Assembly (NCBI RefSeq): GCF_000407485.1
Contig: NZ_ASWD01000001.1
Coordinates: 372,001 to 436,000, forward strand
Direction: 5' to 3'
DNA length: 64,000 bases
Source: Enterococcus pallens ATCC BAA-351
Lineage (GTDB): Bacteria; Bacillota; Bacilli; Lactobacillales; Enterococcaceae
Notes under the pieces: model-generated
Database searches by the model: none
What the model was told of the DNA's origin: nothing
Seen by the model: only the letters and a program-made list of their open reading frames with translations
In this document: positions 8,094-16,869 of the stretch, piece by piece
How the letters are laid out: every line of letters begins with the position of its first letter
How positions within the stretch are numbered: the stretch's first letter is position 1
Position numbers and translations under genes: made by a program

Positions 8094-8128
8094 AAAGCAT
8101 GATCAAACTTGCGTTCAACCATGCTTTC
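8094..8128 (-). terminator. Rho-independent terminator of lipoprotein gene
   Basis: Minus-strand stem AAAGCATG / CATGCTTT followed by seven T. It directly abuts the end of the repeat array. Confidence 0.85.
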
Positions 8129-8130
8129 GT

Positions 8131-8478
8131 TTATTCACCTTCAATGAAGTAGCCGTGCCATTGTTTACTGTCAACGTCGTCTACATGCGAACCGATTAAC
8201 TGCAAATTGGTTCCTTTTTTAAACTGTTTGTCATTTCTTGCCTCTAAGTCTTCATTAAACAACTGATCATAGGAGGCATAGTCGATACGCTGAATTGCAG
8301 CTTCACCATACTCCTGGATCAACTCTGCCAAATATTGACGCTCATTTTCTCCGCTGGTAGGTATCGTTACTTCTACCGATGAAGCTGTATTTTTTGGTGC
8401 TGGAGCTGCATCCTCTACTCGGCAGCCGGTCAGTAGTAACAGTATCGATAATAAGCAAACTGCTAATCCCTTTTTCAT
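8131..8478 (-). CDS. Small lipoprotein
   Basis: 115 residues from the ATG at 8478 (AGAGG seven nt upstream; an ATG three nt earlier is also possible). Basic start, hydrophobic core and lipobox LLLTGC show a type II signal peptide with lipidated Cys near residue 18-19. The mature part is about 97 residues, acidic, with a Pro/Ala/Ser-rich linker and then a compact C-terminal region. The function is not recognised. The gene is alone, with the repeat array downstream of its terminator. Confidence 0.78.
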   Translation of the reverse strand: MKKGLAVCLLSILLLLTGCRVEDAAPAPKNTASSVEVTIPTSGENERQYLAELIQEYGEAAIQRIDYASYDQLFNEDLEARNDKQFKKGTNLQLIGSHVDDVDSKQWHGYFIEGE

Positions 8479-8481
8479 CAT

Positions 8482-8905
8482 TATTCCTCTTTTTCGTTTT
8501 CTCCTTTTTATAGTATCACATAGTTTTTTTGAATGGTATGGATTTTTTGAGGATTTTTGATTCGACAAAAAAATCACCTAAGCAAAAAGAACTTTTAAAC
8601 GTCTTTTGCTGCTATAAACTTGATTAAACAAGCAATCTGATAGGTTTACATAATCCAAATCTATCAGAGTTGAAGGTAAGTTGAAAAGTGATGTGGCGTC
8701 AATACTAATCGTCTCAAAATCAGGTGCAACTGGAAGAACATGGAGAAAGTATTATCAAACCGGCGCCGTCCCGGCATCTGAAAACCGAGTGTCACTCAAC
8801 TTACCAGAAGAACGATAGGGTTCTTCTGGTAAGTTGAGCCAAGCCGCAGTGCTTCAATCGTATTGACTTGCGCATACCAATAGCTATTGAATTTTCAGAC
8901 ACAGC
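8482..8905. other. Intergenic region with three-copy 10-mer, long inverted repeat and ORF scrap
   Basis: GGTAAGTTGA occurs at 8675-8684 and 8828-8837 and inverted at 8797-8806. The latter two belong to a perfect 19-bp inverted repeat, CTCAACTTACCAGAAGAAC at 8795-8813 and its complement at 8820-8838, loop six nt, no T-run. Frame 8681-8818 (+) reads 45 codons to a stop but lacks a ribosome site. At 8858-8877 TCGTATTGACTTGCGCATAC resembles part of the 155-bp repeat. Best read as degenerate mobile or repeat DNA. Confidence 0.5.
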
Positions 8906-10243
8906 CTAATTGATGGGCTCGATTTTTGGCAACACGTAGTTTTCATCAAAAAAGGCGTCTTTTGGTAAATAAATACGCAAAAGTGGTCGATAATACCCTT
9001 TTGGTGCAGGCAACCAGTTTTTTTGCTGTTCAGCAGAGTTAGGCTTTTCTGTGGAAAGATAGATGGTTAACTGATCTCCTTGGTATACCAATCCTTTCGT
9101 TCGGTCACCAATAGAATACCGATCAAGTTCATTGGCTACTAAATAATACTCTGGGAAAGTGTACATGGTTAATGACCAGAAAGCATTTGTTGGCGGAGTA
9201 TGCTCAAATGTCAGCTGATACTCTTTTTCTCCCACTAACCGATCCCCATTGCTATCAACATATATTGGTAAGTAGACGGCTTCATATCCGTGATTCCCCC
9301 ATAGACCGCCCATTGCTGCAGTAGCTCTTGTTAAGATCAATTGATCCAGCTCGCTATTCGTTTTGTGAGGCAAAATCCATTCTGGCGAATTCACGGTACC
9401 TAACTCGAAAAATTCCGTATTGTAATCAAACGCATGATAGTTTATTTGCCAACCATTCTCTACCACTGCCTTTCCGTGCTGTAATTGATCACTGATTAGG
9501 TTTCTTCCACGTTTTTCAGCAGTTAGGAACAGTTTCTCGTCTTCCTCTTCGATATCAATAAAGGGATTCTTTTCATTAAATAGCCCCAAAGATTCTAAAG
9601 TTGCATGATAGCTCTCGAAGGTTGGTGACAACGGAAATTCTTTCAAATAATGCCAAAATTTTTCCCAAAAAACCATTGGATGATCATCATTAAAATTCTG
9701 CCAACAAAATTGATCTGAATCGTTAGTCAGTGAAGTTACTTTCAATTTTTTTTGCAGTTTTCTAACGGTCTCTATTTCTTCAGGCTCACATGCCCAGCGC
9801 CCAACAATACTAATCAATTTCGTGGGGCAATGGATTATTTCAGCTGTGGTATCGGGTATAGTTGCCTGATGATCAGGCGGAACTAAAAGATATTTCCCCC
9901 CTCGACCGGCTACTGAACGTTTTCCTATATAACTAAAATTTTCTGTCCAAGCATCGACTAGCTGAAGTACATAATAGCGTTCTCTAACTTCGGGAACTTC
10001 TAAAATCATGGGTCCGCTAGAAAGATCGACTTGGCAGATGGAATAAAGCGTGTCATTGTTGACTGAAACAAATCGACCTTCAGGAGTAGCTTTATTCACG
10101 GCATGGCTAAAGACGTTGAAAGGTGCTGCTGGTAAATCACCGATACCTTTGTCGGTGAATCGTTTCATTTGATCTAAGTTAAAAATCAATGGAAAGCCTA
10201 ATACAAATGCTTTTTCTGCTTGTTTGATTCGTTCTTCTGTCAT
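8906..10243 (-). CDS. DUF1254/DUF1214-domain protein
   Basis: 445 residues. The N-terminal half has the DUF1254 signature (FVSVNNDTLYSICQVDLSSG; YYVLQLVDAWTENFSYIGKR) and the C-terminal part the DUF1214 pattern (AFWSLTMYTFPEYYLVAN; IYLSTEKPN). No signal peptide is seen, unlike many proteobacterial members, so it is probably cytoplasmic. The biochemical role of the family is not established. ATG start with AGGCAGGGGG upstream. The GTAACC-GTAAC-GTAAC pattern just upstream could be an operator. The family is commoner in Proteobacteria and Actinobacteria and the gene is flanked by remnants, so it may have been acquired horizontally. Confidence 0.85.
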   Translation of the reverse strand: MTEERIKQAEKAFVLGFPLIFNLDQMKRFTDKGIGDLPAAPFNVFSHAVNKATPEGRFVSVNNDTLYSICQVDLSSGPMILEVPEVRERYYVLQLVDAWTENFSYIGKRSVAGRGGKYLLVPPDHQATIPDTTAEIIHCPTKLISIVGRWACEPEEIETVRKLQKKLKVTSLTNDSDQFCWQNFNDDHPMVFWEKFWHYLKEFPLSPTFESYHATLESLGLFNEKNPFIDIEEEDEKLFLTAEKRGRNLISDQLQHGKAVVENGWQINYHAFDYNTEFFELGTVNSPEWILPHKTNSELDQLILTRATAAMGGLWGNHGYEAVYLPIYVDSNGDRLVGEKEYQLTFEHTPPTNAFWSLTMYTFPEYYLVANELDRYSIGDRTKGLVYQGDQLTIYLSTEKPNSAEQQKNWLPAPKGYYRPLLRIYLPKDAFFDENYVLPKIEPIN

Positions 10244-10254
10244 ATTTTCCCCCT

Positions 10255-10281
10255 GCCTAATCGTTACGTTACGGTTACCTA
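10255..10281 (-). promoter_or_regulatory. Possible operator upstream of DUF1254 gene
   Basis: On the minus strand, GTAACCGTAACGTAACG gives three GTAAC repeats just ahead of the ribosome site, with a T/A-rich TTTATTTTATAG upstream. MerR- and TetR-type sites often look like this. No regulator gene remains beside it. Confidence 0.3.
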
Positions 10282-10303
10282 TAAAATAAAGCCTCGTTTA
10301 ATC

Positions 10304-10393
10304 CTAAAACAACTCATCGATTTTTTTGCTGATGTTAGGGAAGTAATGATTTGCAATCGCATGCTCTAAGGAACCATCATACTCCTGCCTGCT
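10304..10393 (-). pseudogene. Possible C-terminal remnant of a lost gene
   Basis: On the minus strand 29 codons ending in TAG read as a plausible protein C-terminus (QEYDGSLEHAIANHYF, then KKIDELF). The frame is closed by TGA just upstream, while another frame continues upstream with FQFFEAG, as expected for a frameshifted remnant. It lies ahead of, and in line with, the DUF1254 gene and could be the tail of a former regulator. The family is not recognised. Confidence 0.3.
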
Positions 10394-10694
10394 TCAAAAA
10401 ATTGGAAAAGTAATTTCAAGAAATTCCCACCTATTTCTTGAAGCTAATCACCACGAATATTACGCCATTCTTGTTCATCCCTATGCTGATTCAGAATAAA
10501 TTATCTATTAAACTGATAATAAACTATATTTATGTAAAAGTGAAGCAAGCTTATAGTCGAGAAATTTACATTATAACAAAAAACACTCAACAAATAATTG
10601 CTAAGCGTTGCACTTTATTATGGCATCCGAGAATTAAAGGTTCTCTTTAGCTAAGTATTTTTTACCAACTAGTCTTCCCTGACAGAGAGCATAA
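10394..10694. other. AT-rich intergenic stretch
   Basis: Beyond the remnant at 10304-10393 I see no convincing gene, RNA or site. A 70-codon plus-strand frame (10438-10650) has no ribosome site and atypical composition. Confidence 0.5.
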
Positions 10695-11285
10695 CTACTC
10701 TATTATCTCTTTATTTGTATGAAAAAGGATTTCTTTAACCGCTATATTTCTTTTGCACAAGTATAAAAGATACGATAAACTAGAAAATCCATATAGAGAC
10801 CACGTAAACCAATTTTGTGCCCCTTTTTCAAAGTCTTGCAGTCTGTAAATAGAAAATAAGTCTTCAAGTAATTCTTCATAAAGAGTAGAACCCAATTGCA
10901 CTTTATTTGCTGTCAAAATTAGTTGGATAGCTAATTGAATAACAAAGATGATACACCAACCGATCAAGTAGTGTGTACCTCCTCTTACTGCCACCTGATT
11001 TTTATAGATATTCTTTTTTTTACCATTTTCTTCAAAGTAAACATACACTGGTATTAAATGTTGCCTTATCTTTGCATGTTTTGCTTGATAATAACCCACT
11101 AGGGAACCCGTCAAAAAACAGAAGAGTAAAACAACTAAATTATTTCGTGAATAATGAAAGTGAAACGCTACCTGCAATAAAGAAAATAGTGGTAAAAAAT
11201 AATAGGTTACCTTATTAACGGCTCCATAAGAGAATTGCTCTTTTATAAAATAAAGCAGCATGAGGATTACTAAAAATGAAATCAA
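10695..11285 (-). CDS. Integral membrane protein, unknown
   Basis: 196 residues from a TTG at 11285 with AAGGAAGGAGC seven nt upstream. Hydrophobic segments lie near residues 2-14, 25-42, 48-65, 105-126 and 160-176. A conserved-looking cytoplasmic stretch (VYVYFEENGKKKNIYKNQVA) sits between segments three and four. The AT content is higher than in the neighbours. I do not recognise the family. Two dyad elements lie in its 5' region (11399-11434 and 11449-11472), so it is probably regulated. Confidence 0.65.
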   Translation of the reverse strand: MISFLVILMLLYFIKEQFSYGAVNKVTYYFLPLFSLLQVAFHFHYSRNNLVVLLFCFLTGSLVGYYQAKHAKIRQHLIPVYVYFEENGKKKNIYKNQVAVRGGTHYLIGWCIIFVIQLAIQLILTANKVQLGSTLYEELLEDLFSIYRLQDFEKGAQNWFTWSLYGFSSLSYLLYLCKRNIAVKEILFHTNKEIIE

Positions 11286-11398
11286 AATATTGCTCCTTCC
11301 TTAGCTAGCAAGTCGTTTCAAGTATCGAATATCTTTATTAGCCACTGATACAAAAATAATTTACTTTCACTCTCTGAGTTAGTCAAGAAAAGTCTATG

Positions 11399-11472
11399 TT
11401 TGTCAGTGTCTATTTTTGTGTCTTCGCTGACAAATAGATCAGTAAAGAAATCAATTAGTTAACCAATTGATT
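11399..11472. promoter_or_regulatory. Two dyad elements upstream of membrane-protein gene
   Basis: TTTGTCAG (11399-11406) is inverted as CTGACAAA (11427-11434). AATCAATT (11449-11456) is inverted as AATTGATT (11465-11472) around a central GTTAAC, a nearly perfect 24-bp palindrome. Neither has a T-run, so operators are more likely than terminators. Confidence 0.45.
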
Positions 11473-11534
11473 ACGATAATTCTGTTTTACACATTTCGAA
11501 AAGTCTTTTAAACGCCTGCTTATTTGTCTTAAAC

Positions 11535-11566
11535 AAAAAACTGAGCAAGTTTTTTACCTTGCTCAG
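11535..11566 (-). terminator. Rho-independent terminator
   Basis: Minus-strand stem CTGAGCAAG / CTTGCTCAG, loop eight nt, then six T. It ends the secreted-protein gene at 11576. Confidence 0.88.
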
Positions 11567-11575
11567 CTTTTGTAC

Positions 11576-12529
11576 TTATTGCTTAGCAACTGAATTAATT
11601 TTCTGCTGCAATCGATCGTATTCAACTTTGTAGGTATCGGCATCCTTTTCAGAAGTCGGAACTCGGAAGTAATAATCTGTAATCCCATCTGTGGGACTAT
11701 TGGAATGCTGGAAGCTGTTTAAATAAGCTTGTCGCAGGTCGCCTCGAGTGGCTACATAAAGATCAAAGAAGCCTGCTTTATCCTTAATCGGTACTTCTTT
11801 CTCTAATGCAGCAAATTCGGTTTGATCAGGACTTAAATCTGATTTACGCATTTGCTGATACAGTCGTTCGTCCGATCCCTTGGCAATCACATCTGACCAA
11901 ACTGTTTCAAAGTCCGCTGAACGATCCAGATAAGTATCATCGGCTGTGATTAGTAAGGCTGTGGTATCCGTACTGTCAGCCACTGACATGCTTAACAGCT
12001 CTTCTGTATTAAAAGTAATATCCGCTACATAATCTCTTCTCGTTCCATCGGCTGTGGTAAAGGTCCACTGTTGCCGCTGATTTGTGACAACATCTTCGTC
12101 TTGCAAAGTTTGACCAAAGCCTAGCAGTCCTACTTGGACAAAGGCCGCTTCTTCAGAACTGATCATTGGATATACTTTGCGATATAGCTCATAAACAAGC
12201 TTCTTATCAGCAACGTTGCCAAATACGGTTAAAAAGATATGTTCCAAATCCTGTGAGCTTGCCATACTTTCTGGCTGCTGCAGGCCTTCATTTAACGCGT
12301 TAATCTTATCCGTTTGCGCATTTAACAGCTCTTGGTCATTCACATCCTTTAACGCCAATGCAGGAAGCTTCGGCAATTCCGCCTGCTGCTGTTCCTTTTC
12401 ATCACTGGCAAACACACTAAAGGGAATGGTAAACTGAGGAAAATTCCCCGTTAAAATAATAGCAAAGGTTGCGACAAATAAACCGGCTAGAATGCCCCAA
12501 AAGATTAACCATTTTTTTGTGGTTTTCAT
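11576..12529 (-). CDS. Membrane-anchored extracellular protein, unknown
   Basis: 317 residues. A single N-terminal hydrophobic segment (residues 8-28) follows Lys-rich MKTTKKW, so the protein is anchored or secreted with about 285 residues outside. The outer part is acidic and Gln-rich, without Cys, with no catalytic motif that I recognise. ATG start with GAGGTGAAA upstream. It diverges from the class A PBP gene, with starts 187 nt apart, so the two may share regulatory DNA and both act at the envelope. A role in wall metabolism is conjecture. Confidence 0.72.
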   Translation of the reverse strand: MKTTKKWLIFWGILAGLFVATFAIILTGNFPQFTIPFSVFASDEKEQQQAELPKLPALALKDVNDQELLNAQTDKINALNEGLQQPESMASSQDLEHIFLTVFGNVADKKLVYELYRKVYPMISSEEAAFVQVGLLGFGQTLQDEDVVTNQRQQWTFTTADGTRRDYVADITFNTEELLSMSVADSTDTTALLITADDTYLDRSADFETVWSDVIAKGSDERLYQQMRKSDLSPDQTEFAALEKEVPIKDKAGFFDLYVATRGDLRQAYLNSFQHSNSPTDGITDYYFRVPTSEKDADTYKVEYDRLQQKINSVAKQ

Positions 12530-12716
12530 TTTTCACCTCGTTTTGTTTTCCTTTCTCATTGTGGCGACATTTCCTCTTTTCGTCAAGCCTTCTTGGCATA
12601 TTAATGTGGAATTTTACTTAATTTTTCTAAATTTTTGATAGTAAAGCGACAATTTCCATGGTCTTTCCCGCTGTTATCTATTAAACTAGAAGAAAATGAT
12701 TTTTTGAGGGAGCTAC

Positions 12717-15425
12717 ATGGCAGAACGAAGAAAAGATCGACGCAAGAAAGAAAGCAAGCAAAAGCAGGTCCTGCCACTTTTGTCTGGCGAGAAAAAGCGT
12801 CCGAAACCGAAAAAAACAGGAAATAAACGAAACAATAATACTAAGTCTAAAAAGCCATCAGGCAGCGGACTTTCCAGAGTAACCAAAATTTCTATAGCCG
12901 CTCTAACGTTAATGGTGATTGCCTTAGTGGCAGCTGGCGTGTTTTTTTTCAGACAATATGGCCAGGTCATTACTGCTGCGGTAGATGCAGGACAGCAGCA
13001 AGCGAAATCGATTCAAGAAAGTGACTTTAAGCAATTTCGTCCCACGACTATTTTAGATGTGAATGGCGGAACATTAAAGGAACTGAAAACACAGGAACGG
13101 GATTATTTAAGCTACAAGGATATGGACCCTTTAGTTTCTCAGGCCTTAATTTCGATTGAAGACAAACGTTTCTATGAGCACCATGGGGTAGATACCCAAG
13201 GATTGCTGACGGTAGGACTAAATGCCGTTCTAGGCCGTGGGGTTCGGGGAGCTTCTACGATTACCCAGCAGCTGGTTAAGAACATTTATTTAACACCGGA
13301 AGTCTCTATTTCTCGTAAGGTTGAGGAAATGGTAATGGCTCAGTCCTTAGAACAGAAGTTTTCCAAAGAGCAGATCCTTGAGTACTACTTGAACAACGTG
13401 TATTTTGGCCACGGAGCTTACGGAATTAACGCGGCTTCTCGGGTGTATTTCGATAAATCCATTAATGATACTAGTTTATTGGAAAAAGCTGTTTTGGTAG
13501 GAATTACCAACAATCCTGGTTTGTATGACCCAGTAAGTAACAAGGAAAATGCCTTGAAACGTGGGAAAACGATCCTGAACGAAATGTTAAGTCAAGGCTA
13601 CATTACTCAAGCAGATCATGACAAGGCAGTAAAAGATGATTTCACTGCCAGCATTCATTCGGATGCCTTAAATAATGATCTAGGTGATAACGAGGTTGCC
13701 TTAGCAGTCGATTCAGCAACCAAAATTTTGATGGAGCAACAGGACTTCCGCTTCCAGTACCAGTTCGACAGTAAGGAAGAAGAAGATCGGTACAATCAAG
13801 AATATCAAGACGCCTACAACAAAGTGTATCAACGAATTTTGTCTGGCGGTTATGAAATTCAAACCAAAATCGATCCGACGATTCACCAGCAGCTGCAGGA
13901 AATCGTTACCCGAGTCATGCAAAGCTGGCCAGATATGGACCCTGAAAAGAATATTCACGTGAAGCAGGCAGCGATGACCGTTATTGATAATGCTACTGGC
14001 AGTGTTGTAGCAAGTATTGGCGGCCGTGGTGAAGAAGGCAATACCTACAATCGGGCGTTTCTTTCTTACCGTCAGCCAGGTTCTGCGATCAAACCGCTGG
14101 TCTCCTATGCGCCAGCTTATGAACGCGGGCTTCTAGAAACTAGTACCGTATCGGATGATCGACCAAACAATAACTATCCGAATAATATTTATATGGGATC
14201 ACGGGGCAATTTAACCTTGCGGAATGCCTTGGCAATCTCCTCCAACGTGGTAGCTTACAAATTAGCGATGGATAATCAGACGGAATTGCAAGAACCGGTC
14301 TATCAGCCTCTCGCTCAAATGCAATTTACTGGCTTGGACGTTGCCGATGATAACCCGATTATCGCTGTCGGCGGGATGACCTATGGTGCCACCACCCAAG
14401 AAATGGCTAGTGGTATTGCTACATTGGTGAACCAAGGAAATTACCGGATGCCAACCAATATTCAAAGTATTAAACGTAAAGACAATGATCAGGAAGTCTT
14501 CAATCTAAACGATGCCCCACAAAGGAAAGTTTACAGTGAAGATGCTGCTTATTTAACAATTGATACCATGAAGGCTGTTCATCAAGATGCAGATGGAACA
14601 GCGACTGATACAAACCTGGCTCACAATCAATACTGGGCAATTAAAACCGGTACAACGGATGAAGCCAAGGATTTATGGACGGTTGGAGCAACACCGCATT
14701 ACACTGTAGCCGTTTGGGCGGGGGATGATACACCGCAGCCGCAGGATAATACTTCGGTGGGTAAAGCGACCCGTCAGATTTTCCAGGAAGCGATGGATTT
14801 GTTAAACGACGGCAAAGAAGATGTTGATTTCCAAATGCCGGCTTCAGTAACGAACCAAAATGGTCAGCTGGTTACGCGCTCCAGTCAAGCCAAACAAGTA
14901 CTAGCGACGCGTTCGAATGCGCTGCTGGCTACAACGCAGAACATTGATGCCTTAGCCAAAACCAAGGCCAATGAACTGATTGCTGAAAAGCTGAACAGTC
15001 CAATGGTATCAGAGGCTTCCAGCTTCAGTACCCAGCTGTTGGCTGATCGGATTCAAACCTTGAGTCAGTTCGAATTAATTGTGACTGACACACAGGACAA
15101 CTGGAAAACCTTTGATCAATATGCGCAACAGGTTTGGGCGTTGATCCAAAACGTAGAGCCGGCTGGCGGAACCTTATCTAACCAGTACACTAGCGTTTAT
15201 CGTACGAAGGAAGCACAGTATGCGCAAGAAAAAGCTGCGCTGACCTCTGATGTTGATCGTGTTGAAGGCGAGATTACCGCTAACGAAGAGCAAAGCAAAG
15301 ATTTGGATAAACAAATTGAGGATTTGAAAAAAGAACTGAATATTCGTGACACTACCCGACCTTCCAGCAGTTCCAATACTTCTGGCAGCTCTAGTAGTTC
15401 CAGTGAATCACAAGAAAGGGATTAG
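12717..15425 (+). CDS. Class A penicillin-binding protein (glycosyltransferase/transpeptidase)
   Basis: 902 residues. A very basic cytoplasmic tail (1-55) precedes a membrane anchor (about 57-78). Glycosyltransferase family 51 covers about 105-290 with catalytic EDKRFYEHHG (Glu148) and GASTITQQLVKN. The transpeptidase has Ser456-x-x-Lys459 (PGSAIKP), SSN at 508-510 and KTGT at 643-646. A coiled C-terminal extension ends in a Ser-rich tail (SSSSNTSGSSSSSS). It polymerises and crosslinks peptidoglycan outside the membrane. All catalytic motifs are intact. ATG start with GAGGGAGC upstream. I do not assign ponA, pbpF or pbpZ with certainty. Confidence 0.95.
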   Translation: MAERRKDRRKKESKQKQVLPLLSGEKKRPKPKKTGNKRNNNTKSKKPSGSGLSRVTKISIAALTLMVIALVAAGVFFFRQYGQVITAAVDAGQQQAKSIQESDFKQFRPTTILDVNGGTLKELKTQERDYLSYKDMDPLVSQALISIEDKRFYEHHGVDTQGLLTVGLNAVLGRGVRGASTITQQLVKNIYLTPEVSISRKVEEMVMAQSLEQKFSKEQILEYYLNNVYFGHGAYGINAASRVYFDKSINDTSLLEKAVLVGITNNPGLYDPVSNKENALKRGKTILNEMLSQGYITQADHDKAVKDDFTASIHSDALNNDLGDNEVALAVDSATKILMEQQDFRFQYQFDSKEEEDRYNQEYQDAYNKVYQRILSGGYEIQTKIDPTIHQQLQEIVTRVMQSWPDMDPEKNIHVKQAAMTVIDNATGSVVASIGGRGEEGNTYNRAFLSYRQPGSAIKPLVSYAPAYERGLLETSTVSDDRPNNNYPNNIYMGSRGNLTLRNALAISSNVVAYKLAMDNQTELQEPVYQPLAQMQFTGLDVADDNPIIAVGGMTYGATTQEMASGIATLVNQGNYRMPTNIQSIKRKDNDQEVFNLNDAPQRKVYSEDAAYLTIDTMKAVHQDADGTATDTNLAHNQYWAIKTGTTDEAKDLWTVGATPHYTVAVWAGDDTPQPQDNTSVGKATRQIFQEAMDLLNDGKEDVDFQMPASVTNQNGQLVTRSSQAKQVLATRSNALLATTQNIDALAKTKANELIAEKLNSPMVSEASSFSTQLLADRIQTLSQFELIVTDTQDNWKTFDQYAQQVWALIQNVEPAGGTLSNQYTSVYRTKEAQYAQEKAALTSDVDRVEGEITANEEQSKDLDKQIEDLKKELNIRDTTRPSSSSNTSGSSSSSSESQERD

Positions 15426-15446
15426 CCGCTGGCTAATCCCCTTTTT
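15418..15446. terminator. Intrinsic terminator between convergent genes
   Basis: GGGATTAGCC / GGCTAATCCC with a three-nt loop and CTTTTT downstream on the plus strand. It ends the PBP gene and overlaps the last codons of the Mga-like gene on the other strand. Confidence 0.85.
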
Positions 15447-16869
15447 CGTCTGCTAAATACTTTTTCGAACGCTGCTGAACAATTTTTTGACCTAAATTAG
15501 CCCAATCCAACGGCCGCGGCGGCGACAGCCAAACGACATATTCACACGGACTGTTTTCCCCCAATGCTCGGTTGTCTGTCAACAGGATATCGGCTTCTTC
15601 TATATTATCAGTTGTACTCGCTCCTGCGGTTTGAAAGAAAACCAAATTTCCTTCGATAAATTGGTTGTATAGTTCTCCATAATAAAAGTCCGTATAAATT
15701 TTTACCGTGTGCAACAGTGCCTCCTTGGGAAAGGTGGTCACAATCAGCAACAAATAATTAAAAAAGACGAATTTCTTTTTATCATACAAAGCCGTTCCCT
15801 TCATCGATTCCATGTATTGTCGACAAAATACTAAAATTTCAGGATAGTTTTGCTGAAAATAGCTGATGTCGATCGCTGGCTGCAGCGCCTCATAGCCTAA
15901 ACTCAGTTCACTAAGCTGCAGATGCAAGAAATCCAAGCGCTGGTTAAAGTAAGCCAGCTTTTCCGGATGAATTGCGATTACGGGAAAGGCCTCGGTTAAG
16001 GCTGTAATGAATTGCTGGCTATAATCTTTTATCCAGTCACTCCAAACCGTCACTTGATCAACTAGCTTAACCGAACGAGTGAGATAAAAATTAGTAAAGG
16101 CTCGTTTCTCAGGTGCCGCAAACGACTCTGGTAAACGTGAAAAGAAATAAGAGAGGCATAACTGTTCTTGGGTCTCTCCATTTAATAATGGTAGAATGGT
16201 CTCTTTTAAATAATGCCCCTGCCTTATACGTGTATCACTTACATAGCTGTAATGAATTAACTCAGTTCGTTGATGTCGCGTAAAGTCTTCTGCTGACAAA
16301 GCCGCAATCTGCTGTTTTACTAAATAGGTGTCGGTGCCTGTATAAATAGACAATTCATCCTTAAAAATCCGACTGAATAATTCCGTAAGCAGCAGTCGTA
16401 AGCCTTGTTCATCTTCACTGACTAGCTGAAACTTTCGTGTGATCTGAAGCTTCTTTTCTTTCAAAAAGCGATTTAGATGCTTATATTCCTTATAAGCAAT
16501 TGGATAACTAATCAGCTCTCTAACTGAAAAGTCATTTACTGAATTATATTTTTGAAGATAGGCACTGCAAAACAGCTTAAACCCTAAAGAATCCTTCACA
16601 TAGCTTTCCAGTAAGGACTCCGAGCTGGCTTCTCCACTGATTTTCAACTGAATAAATGGATCTTCATCAATCAGCTGAATCGCCTGGTCCAGCTGATACC
16701 TTTTTAGATCATAAATCAGTGCGTCGATGACTCCTTTTAAGACGTAATTAGAAATCTCTAGCTGATCCATAATTTCTTGCTTAGCAACAGAAAAAAATGG
16801 ACTTCGCTCTAACAATCCCAGAATTCGATACTTCCGCCATTCCTCTTTTGCCAAAAATTGCTCAAGCAA
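15433..16869 (-). CDS. Mga-like helix-turn-helix regulator (end of WxL operon)
   Basis: About 478 residues. An N-terminal winged-HTH region (LLERSPFFSVAKQEIMDQL) is followed by Mga-type helical domains and a C-terminal domain resembling a PTS EIIB fold, as in Mga/AtxA regulators. I prefer the TTG at 16869, behind GAGTGAT; a GTG at 16878 has no ribosome site. The start overlaps the stop region of the secreted protein upstream, so it is the last gene of the WxL operon. It probably regulates that operon, giving feedback. It is distantly similar to the 484-residue regulator at 24962. Confidence 0.85.
   Translation of the reverse strand: MLEQFLAKEEWRKYRILGLLERSPFFSVAKQEIMDQLEISNYVLKGVIDALIYDLKRYQLDQAIQLIDEDPFIQLKISGEASSESLLESYVKDSLGFKLFCSAYLQKYNSVNDFSVRELISYPIAYKEYKHLNRFLKEKKLQITRKFQLVSEDEQGLRLLLTELFSRIFKDELSIYTGTDTYLVKQQIAALSAEDFTRHQRTELIHYSYVSDTRIRQGHYLKETILPLLNGETQEQLCLSYFFSRLPESFAAPEKRAFTNFYLTRSVKLVDQVTVWSDWIKDYSQQFITALTEAFPVIAIHPEKLAYFNQRLDFLHLQLSELSLGYEALQPAIDISYFQQNYPEILVFCRQYMESMKGTALYDKKKFVFFNYLLLIVTTFPKEALLHTVKIYTDFYYGELYNQFIEGNLVFFQTAGASTTDNIEEADILLTDNRALGENSPCEYVVWLSPPRPLDWANLGQKIVQQRSKKYLADEKGD

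Noticed and set aside
8795-8838. Terminator at the 19-bp inverted repeat
   Set aside because: No T-run on either strand after the stem; kept as a repeat or relic instead.
10438-10650. 70-codon plus-strand reading frame
   Set aside because: No ribosome site, AT-rich composition, no recognisable feature.
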